A stretch of 64,000 nt of DNA from JAENVU01 sp963756815 (GCA_963756815.1 CAVWPR010000018.1:21701-85700); one strand, 5' to 3'. Positions 8,740-18,044 are shown, counted from the stretch's first letter. Numbers and translations are program-made. The notes: generated by a model not told the origin, from the sequence alone.

Positions 8740-9060
8740 GTGGCCAGCCCAACACGCGGTCGACTGCGACCACAAAGGTCCGCCTCTGGTCGCGCCACGA
8801 GGCGAGGTGGCGCCGGCCGGCGGCCGTTCGCTGTAGACGCGACGACGTCGGCCGTCACTGTTCGCCCATTGGCTCGACACCAGCCCAGCCTTCTCCAACC
8901 GGTGCAGCGCCGGATACAGCGATCCCTCGGGCACATCGAGATGTCCGCCGCTTCGAGTTGCGACCCGACGGGCGAGCTCGTAGCCATGACCCGGCGCTTC
9001 GGCGAGCACCGCAAGCAGCAGGCCATCCAGATGTCCCCGCAGAAGGTCGGTGGTTCCCAT
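8736..9060 (-). CDS. PadR-family transcriptional regulator (one or more frameshifts)
   Basis: Starts at ATG 9060 (MGTTDLLRGHLDGLLLAVLA) and shows the PadR winged-helix signature: HGYELARRVATRSG, then VPEGSLYPALHRLEKAGLVSSQW and the wing GRRRRVYS. After about 8855 the frame must slip to give TAAGRRHLASWRDQRRTFVVAVDRVLGWP, the typical C-terminal dimerisation helix. A stop in a third frame overlaps the ATG of the next gene as ATGA, so the pair is translationally coupled. PadR proteins repress their own operon and respond to small molecules. A -10-like TATAGT lies just before the start. Confidence 0.75.
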
Positions 9061-9116
9061 GGAGGGCACTATACCTAGACTGTCGATGTATATCGAGCTC
9101 GCTGTCCCACAGGAGT

Positions 9117-9338
9117 TCAGGAGGTCAACCGCACCCAGCACGGTGGGCCAGTTTGGGCTAAGAGCGCGCCAAGGCCGACGACGGAGAGGCAGACACCTAC
9201 GACCACGATGGCGGCACCGACGACGCGCCAACTCGTCCGAGTCATCCCTGCGTAGGCGCCGTCGGGGAACGTCGGATCGACCGTGTACCGAGCCAGTAGG
9301 CCACCCGCGACACAGAGGATCACCCCGAAGATCAGCAT
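9117..9338 (-). CDS. Small two-helix membrane protein
   Basis: A 73-residue frame with two clear membrane helices: MLIFGVILCVAGGLLARYTV at the N-terminus and VVGAAIVVVGVCLSVVGLGALL in the C-terminal half, joined by a short polar loop (DPTFPDGAYAGMTRTSW). This topology and the lack of Arg/Pro bias support a real gene. No family is recognised. It lies upstream of PadR on the same strand with a 56-bp gap that holds the presumed PadR promoter. Confidence 0.5.
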   Translation of the reverse strand: MLIFGVILCVAGGLLARYTVDPTFPDGAYAGMTRTSWRVVGAAIVVVGVCLSVVGLGALLAQTGPPCWVRLTS

Positions 9339-9544
9339 CGACGCAAGTCTGCCACCGATAGCCGATTGACGAATCAGTTCAGCCGCCCGAGGAGTTGGCT
9401 GAGTGCCGGACCACCGTCATCGCTCCGCCTCCTTGTCCCCGATCGCCGGGCAGCCGGCCTCCTCGCCGTTCGATCGAGCGGCAGCTTTTCGGCATGTCAC
9501 CGGCCTTCAGGCTGATCAGCTAGCCAGGTGACTCCCGGGTCCAG

Positions 9545-10008
9545 GTGCGCACCGCTGGGGAGGGCGACCTCCGCTTCATTCTCGAGATGGCCCGATTCGC
9601 GTCCGTCATCGAAGATCGCCCGTTGCCGGCCGAAGACGATCCCGACGTGGAGGCGATGCTTCCCGCGGCCGGCGACTGCGCGGTGATTGCGGTCGCGGGC
9701 GGCGGCCGGAGAGTCGGCGCAGCGTGGTGCTGTGTCCGCGTGCCGGCGTTGGTCGTCGACGATTCCGGATCGCCGGTGCCGGAGATGACCATCGCTGTGA
9801 TCCCCGAGGCACGGGGCCGTGGGATCGGCACTGCGCTCATCGAGGCGCTCAGCCGAGAGGCGTCGACCGAGTTCGCACAGCTATCCCTGAACGTCCACCT
9901 TCGTAACCCCGCGGCTCACCTGTACACCCGCACTGGATTTCGTGTTCCGGTGCAGGCCGAGGCTGGTACGGCGTCGCCATGCTGCGGCTCTTGTCCACGG
10001 CAGCCTGA
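9545..10008 (+). CDS. GNAT-family N-acetyltransferase (C-terminal frameshift)
   Basis: Starts at GTG 9545 (VRTAGEGDLRFILEMARFAS). The core has the strand GAAWCCVRVP and the acetyl-CoA-binding loop IPEARGRGIGTALIEALS (motif R-G-R-G-I-G-T-A), then LNVHLRNPAAHLYTRTGFRV, which is the classic GNAT end. At about 9950 the frame must slip, after which GRGWYGVAMLRLLSTAA ends at TGA 10008. Without the slip the protein would carry an unrelated Arg-rich tail. It transfers acetyl from acetyl-CoA to an amine, acceptor unknown. Family call is firm. Confidence 0.78.
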
Positions 10009-10112
10009 TTCCATCACTGGCTTCGGCGGCAACACCGTCCCGGATCGCCGGCTGCGAGGCGTGAGGCTGCGGTTGGTTTCACGAGTGGAGCACTGAGCCA
10101 CGATCGCGTCGT

Positions 10113-10843
10113 ATGCCTGCCTCGCCGTACTACCGATCGGACCTGGCCCGCATTCATCACGAAGGGTTCGGGTTCCACGCGGATGCGGTGGCACCCGGAA
10201 TCCTGACGATCCTCGAGCCCGTCCTCGAGCGTGGCGGGCTCGTCCTGGAGCTCGGCTGTGGATCCGGGCTGCTCACGAAGTCTCTGGTCGAGGCGGGCCA
10301 TCGCGTGCTCGCGACCGACGCGTCGCCGGCCATGGTCGACCTCGCCCGTGACTTCGTGCCCACGGTGCCGGTCGAGGTCCTTCGGCTTCCCGAGGATCCG
10401 CTGCCGACCGCCGATGCGATCGTCAGTGTCGGTCATGCGTTGAGCTACCTCGACAGCGAGGAAGACATCGATCGTTCGCTGGCCGCCATCGCGGGTGCGC
10501 TCGAGGACTCCGGGTATTCGCGTTCGACATCTGCGACCTGGAGTGGGGATCCGCCCGACGCGGGCAGCCGCCCGGGGTCTGGTTCGGAGAGGACTGGGTC
10601 CTCGCCACGCGCCGCTCGGTCATCGATGATCGGATCTTTCGGCGTGAGATGACGATGTTCGTCCGTGACGGCGAACTCTGGCGTCGTGATGACGAGACCC
10701 ACGACAACGTGCTCATCGATACCAGCCGACTCCCCGAGCTCCTGGCCAGGTTCGGCGTCGACGCGGAGGTCCGCCAGGCCTTCGGCAACGAGACACTGCT
10801 TGCCGGACTCGTCGCGGTCGTCGGCCGCCGCCGAGCCCCCTGA
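10113..10843 (+). CDS. Class I SAM-dependent methyltransferase (one frameshift)
   Basis: Starts at ATG 10113 (MPASPYYRSDLARIHHEGFG). Motif I is LVLELGCGSGLLTKSL, followed by HRVLATDASPAMVDLAR and the region ADAIVSVGHALSYLDSEEDI. At about 10510 the reading must change frame; it then continues FAFDICDLEWGSARRGQPPG, FGEDWVLATRRSVIDDRIFR and MTMFVRDGELWRRDDE, and ends GNETLLAGLVAVVGRRRAP. The two halves together give a normal methyltransferase with a long C-terminal beta cap of the type seen in small-molecule methyltransferases. Acceptor unknown. It is the second of three methyltransferases in the first 13 kb. Confidence 0.75.
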
Positions 10844-10934
10844 CCGGGACCACCTGACGCACCTGCCCCATACCGCCGGCTACGGAGCGCGGCACGAACA
10901 TTCCTGGGATCGGCCAGCCACTCGGTGTGCCTGC

Positions 10935-11897
10935 TCATCGGCGCGACCCGATGGCTTCGTTGATCGCCAGCATGACGGCGTTGGAAGATCGTTCTCCGTC
11001 CGAACCCGTTGGCCGCAGGCAGTTCGGCTCGGACTCGGCGCAGCGTCGCCGCCTTCGCCCATCTCGCGAGACCGAGTCCGCGATGGGCTCGGTCGATGCC
11101 AGTGTCTGCTGGTAGACGATGTTCGGGTCGCGCGCGTCAAAGGTGACCTCGGTCCCGCCGACACAGGCTCCCGACGGTTCCCGGACGAGAACCGTCCACC
11201 GTGTGCGCCCCGCTTCGAGAAGTGCCCGGTCAAGTTCCGCGACGAAGTCTTCATCCACGACGACATCCCCGACGTCGAGGTCCTCCCTCGGTGCGGTCTG
11301 CATGATGCGATGGAACGCAGCGGCATCGCAACGGAGCCGCTCGGGGAAGACGCCGTCAACCGTCTCCAGCCAGTAGCCGCAGCGCGTCGCACGTTCCGGT
11401 TGTGCCCACGCACCGATCAGCTCCCAGTCCACGTCGCGAGCGCCAGATCACTCCGGCGATTCACTTCGCGGCGGAGCGCCGACCCGACGCGAACCGCGTC
11501 TCCCTCAGGCGCTGCATCGAAGGTCGACCAGGTGAGAACCGACCGAGCGTCGCTCATTGCTTCATCGCAGATCACGGCGAGCAGGCGAGACCCGATGCCC
11601 TGTCGGCGGTGTTCCCGCCGCACCAGAACATCGCATTCCATGACACGTTCGTCGCCGGCGGAGTTCGACCAGCAGAACGCCGCGGCGATCGGAGCGCCGT
11701 CGGGCACGTCGACGATCCAAGCGTGATCATCGAACACCGACGGAACGCCCGAGCGAAGGCCACGTAGCCTCGACAAGCTGCGGCATCCGGTTCGACCCCA
11801 GCTCCGCTGCGATCGGCGCCTCCACAGCATGCAGCGCAACGAGCTCCTCGTCGGTCCCATCACGAAACCGACGCGACGTAGAGGAGGTTCGGTCCAC
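10935..11897 (-). pseudogene. Two-domain GNAT acetyltransferase in several frames
   Basis: From GTG 11897 one frame gives RFRDGTDEELVALHAVEAP and AAELGSNRMPQ. After a slip near 11760 a second frame gives FDDHAWIVDVPDGAPIAAAF and the GNAT loop VRREHRRQGIGSRLLAVI. After another near 11430 comes MDWELIGAWAQPERATRCGY ... VLVREPSGACVGGTEVTF ... IVYQQTLASTE. A further slip near 11100 leads to HRGLGLARWAKAATLRRVRA and finally AVMLAINEAIG. In order these pieces match the tandem-GNAT proteins common in actinobacteria, with a degenerate first and an active-looking second domain. At least three indels are needed; the exact 3' end is uncertain. Confidence 0.6.
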
Positions 11898-11997
11898 ACG
11901 AAGTTCCAGTCTTGCCGCGCAGATCGCCAAGCGCATGCCCCCGAACGCCGGCCCGAGGCGTTGAGCACACCTTCTCGGGTTGCGGCACGATGGTCCT

Positions 11998-12714
11998 ATG
12001 GCTGACGCAGCGTCGGACGACGAGTGGGCGCCGCTCGCCGACCGATTCGTGGATCAGCACTACGGGTCGCTGCGTGGACGCGTCCGAACGCACGTGATCC
12101 ACGAGCATCTCCGGCATCACCTCGGGCCCGCGCCACGGCACGTCGTGGATGTCGGCGGCGGGGCCGGACACCAGAGCCTGCCGCTCGCACGCGCTGGCCA
12201 CGAGGTGACGATCGTGGACCCGTCGCCGGCAATGCTCGAGCGAGCAGCTCAGCGTCTGACCACCGAGGACGACACCGTCGCAGCTCGGGTACGCCTGGTC
12301 CGAGCAAGTGGCGAGGACGCGCCCGAGGCGCTCGACGGTGCAGCGTTCGACGCGGTCCTCTGCCACGGAGTGCTCATGTACCTCGACGACCCGGAGCCGC
12401 TCGTCGACGCGCTCTGCGACCTCACCGCTCCTGCAGGCGTGGTGTCGATCGTGGCGAAGAACGCGGAGGTGATGGCGATGCGTCACGCCCACGAAGGCGA
12501 CTGGGCCGGCGCGATCGCCGCCTTCGACCGCGACCGGCAGATCAACGGCCTCGGCGTCGACACACGCGGCGACCGAATCGATCACCTCTCAACACTGATC
12601 TCCAACCACGGCGTCGAACCAACAGCTTGGTACGGCGTACGCCTCTTCACCGACGGCTGGACCACCGACCGGCCCGACTCAGATCCGGAGGAACTGGTGC
12701 TCCCGCGGAACTGA
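11998..12714 (+). CDS. Class I SAM-dependent methyltransferase (SmtA/CmoM-like)
   Basis: An intact 238-residue protein from ATG 11998. Motif I reads HVVDVGGGAGHQSLPLA, motif II EVTIVDPSPAMLERA, and the motif IV region AAFDAVLCHGVLMYLDDP. The C-terminal part includes IDHLSTLISNHGVEPTAWYG and VRLFTDG. The pattern resembles the SmtA/CmoM group, some of which methylate 5-carboxymethoxyuridine in tRNA, but actinobacterial members are mostly uncharacterised. An earlier in-frame ATG at 11980 is possible but less likely. It is one of the few genes in the left 12 kb without a frame break. Confidence 0.8.
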   Translation: MADAASDDEWAPLADRFVDQHYGSLRGRVRTHVIHEHLRHHLGPAPRHVVDVGGGAGHQSLPLARAGHEVTIVDPSPAMLERAAQRLTTEDDTVAARVRLVRASGEDAPEALDGAAFDAVLCHGVLMYLDDPEPLVDALCDLTAPAGVVSIVAKNAEVMAMRHAHEGDWAGAIAAFDRDRQINGLGVDTRGDRIDHLSTLISNHGVEPTAWYGVRLFTDGWTTDRPDSDPEELVLPRN

Positions 12715-12961
12715 TGGCCAGCCAACGAGATCCCTACCGCCGACTCAGCCGACTGTTCCATCTGGTCGGCCGCCGCCGATCGAACTGACTCGCGGCAGGT
12801 GTCCCCAAACGCCGAGACAGCGACGCGTCCGCCAGGTGCTTCGATCACTACCGGGAGCACCTCGAACAGGCGACCGTACGCAGCTACGTGATCGAGCTGC
12901 GCTTACCAATCGGGTCGCCGAACGCACCACCAGCACCGAGGCCAGTGGCAAGGAGAGGTGA

Positions 12962-14185
12962 CTACGGGATGCGGATGCCCGAGATCGCACGGGCGATCAC
13001 GAGGCGCTGGATCTCCGAGGTGCCCTCGAAGATCGTGTAGATCTTCGAGTCGCGGTGCCACTTCTCCACCGGGTACTCACGCACGTAGCCGTAGCCGCCG
13101 AGGATCTGGATCGCCTGCTCCGTGGCCCACACGGCGACCTCGCCCGCCTTGAGCTTGCTCATCGAGCCCTCGCCGGCGGTGAACTCCTTGCCGTTGCGGC
13201 CCATCCAGCAGGCGCGGTGCACCAGGAGACGCGCGGCGTCGATCTCCATCTTCATGTCGGCGAGCTTGAAGGCGATCCCCTGGTTCTCGATGATCGCCTT
13301 GCCGAACGCCTTGCGCTCCTTGGCGTACTCCAGCGAGTACTCGTACGCGGCGCGAGCAATGCCGAGGGCCTGCGCGCCGACGAGCGGTCGGCTGGCCTCG
13401 AACGTGCTCATGGCCGCCTGCACGCGGCTCGACTGGCCTTCGCGCGCACGCGCCATGCGGGCGTCGAGCTTCTCCTTGCCGCCGAGCAGGCAGCTGCCGG
13501 GCACACGCACGTCGTCGAGCACGACCTCGGCCGTGTGACTGGCGCGGATGCCCATCTTCTTGAACTTCTGGCCCTGCGACAGGCCGGGCGTTCCCGGCGG
13601 GACCACGAAGCTCGCCTGCCCGCGACCCTTGAGCTCGGGGTCGACCGACGCGACCACCACGTGCACCGTCGGCACCTTGGTGATGCCGCCGTTGGTGATC
13701 CACGTCTTGGTCCCGTTGATCACCCACTCGTCCTTGGCCTCGTCGTAGACCGCGCGCGTGCGCAGGTTCGACACGTCGGAGCCGGCGTCGGGCTCGGACA
13801 CCGCGAACGCGGAGAGGTGGATGTCGTCGGGCGTCCCGAAGCACTGCGGGACCCACTCCATGATCTGCTCGGGCGTGCCGTTGCCGACGATGCCGGAGAC
13901 CCCGAGCGTCGAGCCCATGAGCGCGAGCGCGATGCCTGCGCAGCCCCAGCTGAGCTCCTCGCTGACGATCGGGAAGGTGAGCCCGGTCGGGTCCGAGAAC
14001 CAGGACGAGACCGCCTCCCAGGAGTAGAGGCCGATGTTGGCGGCCTCCTGGATGACCTCCCAGGGGGTCTCCTCCTTCTCGTCGTACTCCGCCGCCACCG
14101 GGCGGATGACGTTCTCCGAGAAGTCGTGGACCCACTTCTGCATCGTGAGCTGGTCCTCGTTGAGATCGAGGCAGTAGTCGCCCAT
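12962..14185 (-). CDS. Acyl-CoA dehydrogenase
   Basis: An intact 407-residue flavoprotein from ATG 14185, with AGGGAG as ribosome binding site. N-terminal helical domain (DLNEDQLTMQKWVHDFSENV), FAD/substrate loop HLSAFAVSEPDAGSDVSNL and WVINGTKTWITNGG, then the C-terminal four-helix domain AYEYSLEYAKERKAFGKAI, ILGGYGYVREYPVEKWHRD and the catalytic-Glu segment IYTIFEGTSEIQRLVIARAI. It catalyses alpha,beta-dehydrogenation of an acyl-CoA, passing electrons to ETF. Length and motifs match the family throughout. It is divergent from the ABC-F gene, and the gap carries a 16-bp inverted repeat near its promoter. Chain-length or steroid specificity cannot be read from sequence. Confidence 0.93.
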   Translation of the reverse strand: MGDYCLDLNEDQLTMQKWVHDFSENVIRPVAAEYDEKEETPWEVIQEAANIGLYSWEAVSSWFSDPTGLTFPIVSEELSWGCAGIALALMGSTLGVSGIVGNGTPEQIMEWVPQCFGTPDDIHLSAFAVSEPDAGSDVSNLRTRAVYDEAKDEWVINGTKTWITNGGITKVPTVHVVVASVDPELKGRGQASFVVPPGTPGLSQGQKFKKMGIRASHTAEVVLDDVRVPGSCLLGGKEKLDARMARAREGQSSRVQAAMSTFEASRPLVGAQALGIARAAYEYSLEYAKERKAFGKAIIENQGIAFKLADMKMEIDAARLLVHRACWMGRNGKEFTAGEGSMSKLKAGEVAVWATEQAIQILGGYGYVREYPVEKWHRDSKIYTIFEGTSEIQRLVIARAISGIRIP

Positions 14186-14241
14186 CGGTGGTGCTCCCTT
14201 GTGCTCCGCCCGTCGGCGCGGGCTCGTTGTCCGTTTCGGAA

Positions 14242-14257
14242 GTTACCCAGTGGTAAC
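14242..14257. promoter_or_regulatory. Inverted repeat upstream of the acyl-CoA dehydrogenase
   Basis: Arms GTTACC (14242-14247) and GGTAAC (14252-14257) flank CAGT. The repeat lies 57 bp upstream of the dehydrogenase ATG and 53 bp upstream of the divergent ABC-F start. It has the size and symmetry of a TetR-type operator; no regulator gene is adjacent. Confidence 0.5.
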
Positions 14258-14309
14258 ACAACTCTACCCAACCGAATCGATCCCTTCGACACCAGGGTCG
14301 GATGTCACG

Positions 14310-15905
14310 ATGGTGCGCATGCTGCAGGTCAGGGGACTCACCGTCGAGGTCGGCGGGAAGGTGCGCGTCGCCGACGCGTCGTTCAGCCTGCATCCGGGCG
14401 ACACCGTCGGTCTCGTCGGCCGCAACGGTGCGGGCAAGACCTCGATGCTGAAGGTGATCGCGGGCGAGGCGCCGGCCGCGGCCGGCGTCGTCTCGCGCCC
14501 GGACGCGATGGGCTACCTCCCCCAGAACCCGCGTCCGCGCGGCTCCGGCGTCGACGCCACCGGGCTGTCGCACGTGCTGTCGGGCCGCGGCTTCGACGAG
14601 GCGATCCTCCGCATCGAGAAGCTGCGACTGCGTATCGAGGAGGACGCCACCGAACGCGACATCGCGCGCTTCGCCCGCGCCGAGGAGCAGTTCCGCGACG
14701 AGGGCGGCTATCGCGCCGAGTCCGACGTCCGCACGATCGCGGCCGGGCTCGGACTCGGCGACGACCGCCTCGACCTCCCGCTCACCGCCCTCTCGGGTGG
14801 CGAGCGGCGACGGGTCGAGCTCGCGCGCATCCTGTTCGCGGGCAGCGACCTCCTCCTCCTCGACGAGCCGACGAACCACCTCGACGTCGACGCCAAGCAG
14901 TGGCTCATGGGGTTCCTCCGCACGTACCGCGGCGCGCTGCTCGTGATCAGCCACGACCTCGAGCTCCTCGACGCGTCGATCACGCGCGTGCTGCACCTCG
15001 ACGATGGTGCGCTCATCGAGTACAAGGGCACCTACTCGCAGTACGTCGCCGCGCGCGCCGCCGACGAGGAGCGACAGGCTCGCCTCGCGTCACGGCAGTC
15101 GGCCGAGATCACGCGCCTGTCACGACTCGCCGACAGCATGCGCGGGCAGACCGAGAAGCGCGCCAAGACCGCGAAGTCGATCGACACCCGCGTCGCCAAG
15201 CTCGTGCAGCACCAGGTCACGGGCCCGAAGCGAGAGCGGCGCGTGCGGGTGAAGTTCCCCGACCCGCCGCGGGCGGGACGCGTCGTGCTCGAGGCCGACG
15301 GCCTCACCAAGGGCTACGGCGGGCCGACCGTCTTCGACGACGTCACGTTCGCGGTCGAGCGGGGTGAGCGGCTCCTCGTGATGGGCCTCAACGGCGCCGG
15401 CAAGACGAGCCTGATGCGGATCCTCGCCGGCCAGACCCACGCCGACTCGGGCGCGTGGTGGCTCGGGCACGGCGCGTCGGCCGGCTACTACGCCCAGGAG
15501 CACGAGGGCATCGCCGCGGGCACCTCGGTGATGGACCACCTCCGCACCGTCGGCCTGCCCGATCCGCAGCTCCGGACCCTGCTCGGCACGTTCGGGCTCA
15601 CGGGCGACATCGCGTTCCAGGACGCCGGCACCCTGAGCGGCGGCGAGAAGACCAAGCTCGCGCTCGCGCAGCTCGTGACCGGTCGCCACAACCTGCTGCT
15701 GCTCGACGAGCCGACGAACAACCTCGACCCGCCGTCGCGCGACGCGATCGGCGCCGCGCTCGCCGACTGGCCCGGTGCGATGGTGGTGGTGAGCCACGAT
15801 CCCGAGTTCGTCGCCCGCCTCGAACCGCAACGGGTCCTGATGATGCCCGACGGCGACCTCGACTACTTCTCCGACGACCTGCTGGAGCTCGTGGCGCTCG
15901 CCTGA
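14310..15905 (+). CDS. ABC-F family ATPase
   Basis: A soluble protein of about 530 residues with two ABC cassettes and no membrane segments. Cassette 1: Walker A GRNGAGKT, signature LSGGERRRVELARIL, Walker B LLLLDEPTNHLDVDAKQWL. The linker (about residues 235-310) is Arg/Lys/Gln-rich and charged. Cassette 2: Walker A GLNGAGKT, signature LSGGEKTKLALAQL, Walker B LLLLDEPTNNLDPPSRDAI. ABC-F proteins bind the ribosomal E site and act in translation or antibiotic protection. Starts at ATG 14310 or 14319 are both possible. Intact frame, divergent from the acyl-CoA dehydrogenase. Whether it protects against an antibiotic or is a housekeeping factor cannot be decided. Confidence 0.9.
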   Translation: MVRMLQVRGLTVEVGGKVRVADASFSLHPGDTVGLVGRNGAGKTSMLKVIAGEAPAAAGVVSRPDAMGYLPQNPRPRGSGVDATGLSHVLSGRGFDEAILRIEKLRLRIEEDATERDIARFARAEEQFRDEGGYRAESDVRTIAAGLGLGDDRLDLPLTALSGGERRRVELARILFAGSDLLLLDEPTNHLDVDAKQWLMGFLRTYRGALLVISHDLELLDASITRVLHLDDGALIEYKGTYSQYVAARAADEERQARLASRQSAEITRLSRLADSMRGQTEKRAKTAKSIDTRVAKLVQHQVTGPKRERRVRVKFPDPPRAGRVVLEADGLTKGYGGPTVFDDVTFAVERGERLLVMGLNGAGKTSLMRILAGQTHADSGAWWLGHGASAGYYAQEHEGIAAGTSVMDHLRTVGLPDPQLRTLLGTFGLTGDIAFQDAGTLSGGEKTKLALAQLVTGRHNLLLLDEPTNNLDPPSRDAIGAALADWPGAMVVVSHDPEFVARLEPQRVLMMPDGDLDYFSDDLLELVALA

Positions 15906-15923
15906 CCCGACGGAGCCGCCGAC

Positions 15924-16219
15924 TCAGGTCGTGGTCGTGGTGGTGGACGTGCTCGACGTCGACGTGGTGGTCGACGAGCTCGACGTCGTCGTGTCGGGCT
16001 GCGTCGTGGTGGTCGTGGTCGACGAGCTCGACGTCGTGGTCGGGGCGTCGTGCTGCTCGTCGTGCGCGTGCTCGACGACGTGGACGTGGTGCTCGACGAC
16101 GTCGTGGTCGTGGTGGTCGTGGTCGACGAGTCGTCGACGACCTTCGCCACCGCGACGCCGCCGCCGGCACCGGCGAGCAGCAACACGAAGGCGATCGCCC
16201 AGACGGCCGCGGGCCTCAT
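15924..16219 (-). CDS. Membrane-anchored or secreted Ser/Thr-rich protein (one frameshift)
   Basis: From ATG 16219: a hydrophobic N-terminal helix MRPAAVWAIAFVLLLAGAGG, then VAVAKVVDDSS and a long run of Ser and Thr residues. In the middle (about 16060) the frame must slip once; both flanking frames then read only as S/T tracts with one QPD, ending in six Thr before TGA at 15924. The underlying DNA is a GAC/GTC-rich low-complexity stretch that is prone to indels. Such tails are usually glycosylated wall spacers in actinobacteria. It begins 7 bp after the nitrilase/LLM gene and likely shares its transcript. Function unknown. Confidence 0.5.
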
Positions 16220-16226
16220 CGCGCCC

Positions 16227-18014
16227 TCACGCGGTCGCCATCGCCATGAACGCGCGGAGCTCACGGGCGACGTCGGGGCCGCACGGCTGGTACAGGATCT
16301 CGGTGGTCCCCGCGGCGGCGGTCGCGTCGAGGCGGTCGCGCAGCGTCGCCGCCTCACCCGTCCACGTGAACGACGTGAGACCGTCCCCGGAGAGCAGCGG
16401 GCGGTCCCGCTCGGTCACGTGCACCAGGTGATCCTCGTGGATGGCGAGGTGCCGGAGGTGGACCGGGATCCGCTCGAGCTCCGCCCGCCACTCCGCGCCG
16501 CCGGGCAGCATGTCGACCTGGCCCGGATCGGCCTCGTACATGCCGTGGTACACGACGGTCAGGGCGGGACCGGCCGCGAGCAGCGCCCGCTCGGACCCGG
16601 GGTCCTCACCCGGGTCGAGGACGGTGCCGAACGCGAGCAGCGCCGACCAGTCGAACTCGGGTTGGCCGCCGAAGATCGTCATCACTCCGTCGCCGAGCTC
16701 CTTCGCGACCGCGAGCCCCTTCGGACCGTTCGCGGCCACGAGGATCGGGACAGGGTGCACGTCGAGCCAGCCCGAGGGCGGCTCGAGCTTCACGACCTTG
16801 CCCTCCACCACCATCGACTCGCCTGCGAGCAGACCCTTCACCTGCGCGATGTACGTGCGCGTCTCCGCCCAGGTGAGCGGCTTCTGGCCCATCGCCATGC
16901 GCGCGGTGAAGCCGGTACCGATCGCGACCACGAGGCGCCCGGGCGCGAGCTCGGCCACCGTCGCGATCGCGCTCGCCTGCGTGACCGGGTGGCGCAGGTG
17001 CGGGACGAGCACCGCCGGCCCGAGCCCGATGCGGCTCGTCGCCTCGGCCACGCGTGCGAGATGCACCCACACGTCGCCGTAGAGGACCGGGGAGTCGTAG
17101 AGCCACACGCGCTCGTACCCGAGCGACTCGGCGAGCCGCGCGTGCGCAACGGTGTCGGGTCCGGGCGGGAAGGCGCACGAGATCGTGAGCGGTGCGGTCA
17201 TCGGTGCTGCCTCGCCCGTGATCACGTCGGGCCGGCGATGGTCTCCGCTCGGCAGCGTGGTGCGGATGCGCGCCTGCGCGTCGAGGTCGAGGTCGGCCGC
17301 GATCCACGCGTCGCGGTCGGGGGCCTGGGCGAGCACGATCCCCCACGGGTCCACGATCATCGACCGACCGTGCCAGTGCAGCTTCTCGTTGCTGCTCCCA
17401 CGCTGGTTCGGCGCGATCACGAACACCTGGTTCTCGATCGCGCGCGCGCGGAGGAGCGGCTCCCAGTGGTCCTTGCCGGTCGCGGCGGTGAACGCCGACG
17501 GCAGCGCGACGGCCGTCGCGCCCCGGTCCAGCTGGGCCCGGAACAGCTCCGGGAAGCGCAGGTCGTAGCACGTCGCGAGACCGAGTCGCAGTGGTCCGGC
17601 GTCGGCCACGACGACCGCGTCGCCCGCGGTGATGGTCGCGGACTCGCGGTGCACCGCACCGGGCACGTCGACGTCGAAGAGGTGGATCTTGCGGTACGCG
17701 GCGACGATCTCCCCGGCCGGATCGACCAGACACGACGTGTTGTGCAACGCGTCGCCGGCGCGCTCGACGATGCTCCCCGCGAGCAGGTGGACGCGACGGC
17801 TGCGGGCGAGCTCTCGCGCCCACGTGAGGCTCGGCCCGTCGAGCGCCTCCGCGCCCTCGCGCAGCTCCGCCGCGCTCCCCCACCGGTTCCACAGCTCGGG
17901 CAGCGCCACGAGTGTCGCGCCGGTGTCGACCGCCTCGGTGGCGAGCTTCGCCGCGACGGCCAGGTTCCGCTCCTTGTCCGGCGTCGAGCACAGCTGCACC
18001 GCGGCGACTCGCAT
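16227..18014 (-). CDS. Nitrilase domain joined in frame to an LLM-class F420-type oxidoreductase
   Basis: A 595-residue frame from ATG 18014. Residues 1-265 are a complete carbon-nitrogen hydrolase with the Glu-Lys-Cys triad: E40 (LVALPELW), K109 (YRKIHLFDVD) and C149 (LATCYDLRFPE), closest in style to Nit/omega-amidase proteins. Residues 272-595 are a complete luciferase-like monooxygenase (FPPGPDTVAHARLAESLGY, ATSRIGLGPAVLVP, LVVAIGTGFTARMAMG, PILVAANGPKGLAVA), probably F420- or flavin-dependent. The linker is about six residues and Met272 (17201) would be a natural start for the second domain. It is either a genuine fusion or two adjacent genes merged by a sequence change at the junction. 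Confidence 0.8.
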   Translation of the reverse strand: MRVAAVQLCSTPDKERNLAVAAKLATEAVDTGATLVALPELWNRWGSAAELREGAEALDGPSLTWARELARSRRVHLLAGSIVERAGDALHNTSCLVDPAGEIVAAYRKIHLFDVDVPGAVHRESATITAGDAVVVADAGPLRLGLATCYDLRFPELFRAQLDRGATAVALPSAFTAATGKDHWEPLLRARAIENQVFVIAPNQRGSSNEKLHWHGRSMIVDPWGIVLAQAPDRDAWIAADLDLDAQARIRTTLPSGDHRRPDVITGEAAPMTAPLTISCAFPPGPDTVAHARLAESLGYERVWLYDSPVLYGDVWVHLARVAEATSRIGLGPAVLVPHLRHPVTQASAIATVAELAPGRLVVAIGTGFTARMAMGQKPLTWAETRTYIAQVKGLLAGESMVVEGKVVKLEPPSGWLDVHPVPILVAANGPKGLAVAKELGDGVMTIFGGQPEFDWSALLAFGTVLDPGEDPGSERALLAAGPALTVVYHGMYEADPGQVDMLPGGAEWRAELERIPVHLRHLAIHEDHLVHVTERDRPLLSGDGLTSFTWTGEAATLRDRLDATAAAGTTEILYQPCGPDVARELRAFMAMATA

Positions 18015-18044
18015 CGAACCGACCTTACCGACCCCGTGCTGCGC

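Noticed and set aside
15931..16200. GTGGTCGTG-rich tract as a possible CRISPR or satellite array
   Set aside because: There are no regular spacers; the tract is explained by Ser/Thr codons of the leftward protein.
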